14,237 nt of DNA from JAMDEO01 sp963775295 (GTDB lineage Bacteria > Actinomycetota > Thermoleophilia > RBG-16-64-13): positions 1 to 14,237 of the forward strand of contig CAVZIK010000008.1 of assembly GCA_963775295.1 (NCBI GenBank), written 5' to 3'. Below the pieces are notes generated by a model, which was not told where the DNA came from, did no database searches, and saw only the letters and a list, made by a program, of their open reading frames with translations. This document shows positions 14,122-14,237 of the stretch, piece by piece. Position 1 is the stretch's first letter. Each line of letters starts with the position of its first letter. Position numbers and translations under genes: made by a program.

Positions 14122-14212
14122 AGTACGGTTCCGGGGTCCCGCCACCTATCAGCGTATGTCTCCCTGCAAATAGGCACTGTTATGCCCATCAGACCCCGAT
14201 TTGAACCGGGGA
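14122..14212 (+). repeat. Interspersed repeat copy G (full length)
   Basis: The core GGGTCCCGCCAC is at 14134-14145, CCTGCAAATAGGCAC at 14163-14177, and the hairpin GACCCCG-ATTTGAAC-CGGGGA at 14192-14212. The order and spacing match copy A (A core start to hairpin 58 bp, G 58 bp). The bases before the core (AGTACGGTTCC) resemble the B/E subtype. Confidence 0.7.
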
Positions 14213-14237
14213 GGCCTTAGGGCGGGAGGGTGGCACT

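Noticed and set aside
4417..14145. CRISPR array
   Set aside because: The repeats are 1-2 kb apart with genes between them, differ in flanks, and no cas gene is present.
14192..14212. Hairpin GACCCCG...CGGGGA as the T-arm of a tRNA gene on the minus strand
   Set aside because: The loop has eight rather than seven bases, the stem lacks the usual G53-C61 closure, and no acceptor, D or anticodon arm can be built around any copy.
4330..14212. Integron cassette array with attC sites
   Set aside because: The repeats lack the GTTRRRY/RYYYAAC core sites and paired arms of attC, genes lie in both orientations, and no integron integrase is visible. A different recombination system remains possible.

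Overview
The window is a GC-rich (roughly 60-65% by eye) stretch of accessory bacterial DNA. Frequent GTG/TTG starts, strong AGGAGG-type ribosome sites, a likely leaderless gene, a PadR-DUF1048-DrrAB-type operon and an IS481-type element all fit a member of the Actinomycetota. The phylum is an inference from style and gene content. No rRNA, tRNA or core housekeeping gene is present to settle it.

Left part (1-4250): an IS481-family insertion sequence with a DDE transposase broken by three frameshifts. Its ends carry 23-bp transposase-binding-like repeats. It is followed by a tightly coupled four-gene operon: a PadR repressor with a palindromic operator, a DUF1048 protein, a DrrA-like ABC ATPase, and an ABC-2 permease split by a one-base frameshift. 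The operon looks like a self-regulated drug or lipid export system.

Middle and right part (4250-14237): a mosaic of unrelated one-to-three-gene modules on both strands, separated by at least seven same-strand copies of a previously unfamiliar interspersed repeat. Each copy has a GGGTCCCGCCAC core, usually followed by CCTGCAAATRGGCAC, and in three copies by a GACCCCG/CGGGG hairpin. The modules are: (i) a tiny two-helix membrane protein and a ketopantoate-reductase-like protein; (ii) a zinc-ribbon membrane protein; (iii) an Imm32-like/HEPN-like fusion next to a HigBA-type toxin-antitoxin pair with a well-formed promoter/operator; (iv) relics of a probable large serine recombinase and of a response regulator, plus an EamA transporter; (v) an ECF sigma factor overlapping a single-pass membrane protein, probably its partner, ended by a strong terminator; (vi) a frameshifted nitroreductase. 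A relic of a second HigA antitoxin lies just before another repeat copy, which shows that an antitoxin-plus-repeat module was duplicated.

The most interesting signal is the repeat family. It behaves like boundaries of exchangeable gene modules. Its core resembles a tRNA 3' end, and a recombinase-like reading frame runs straight through one copy, so a recombination attachment site or a solo transposon end are the leading explanations. Five clear indels, four of them in or next to short homopolymers, also raise the question of sequencing error versus real gene decay.
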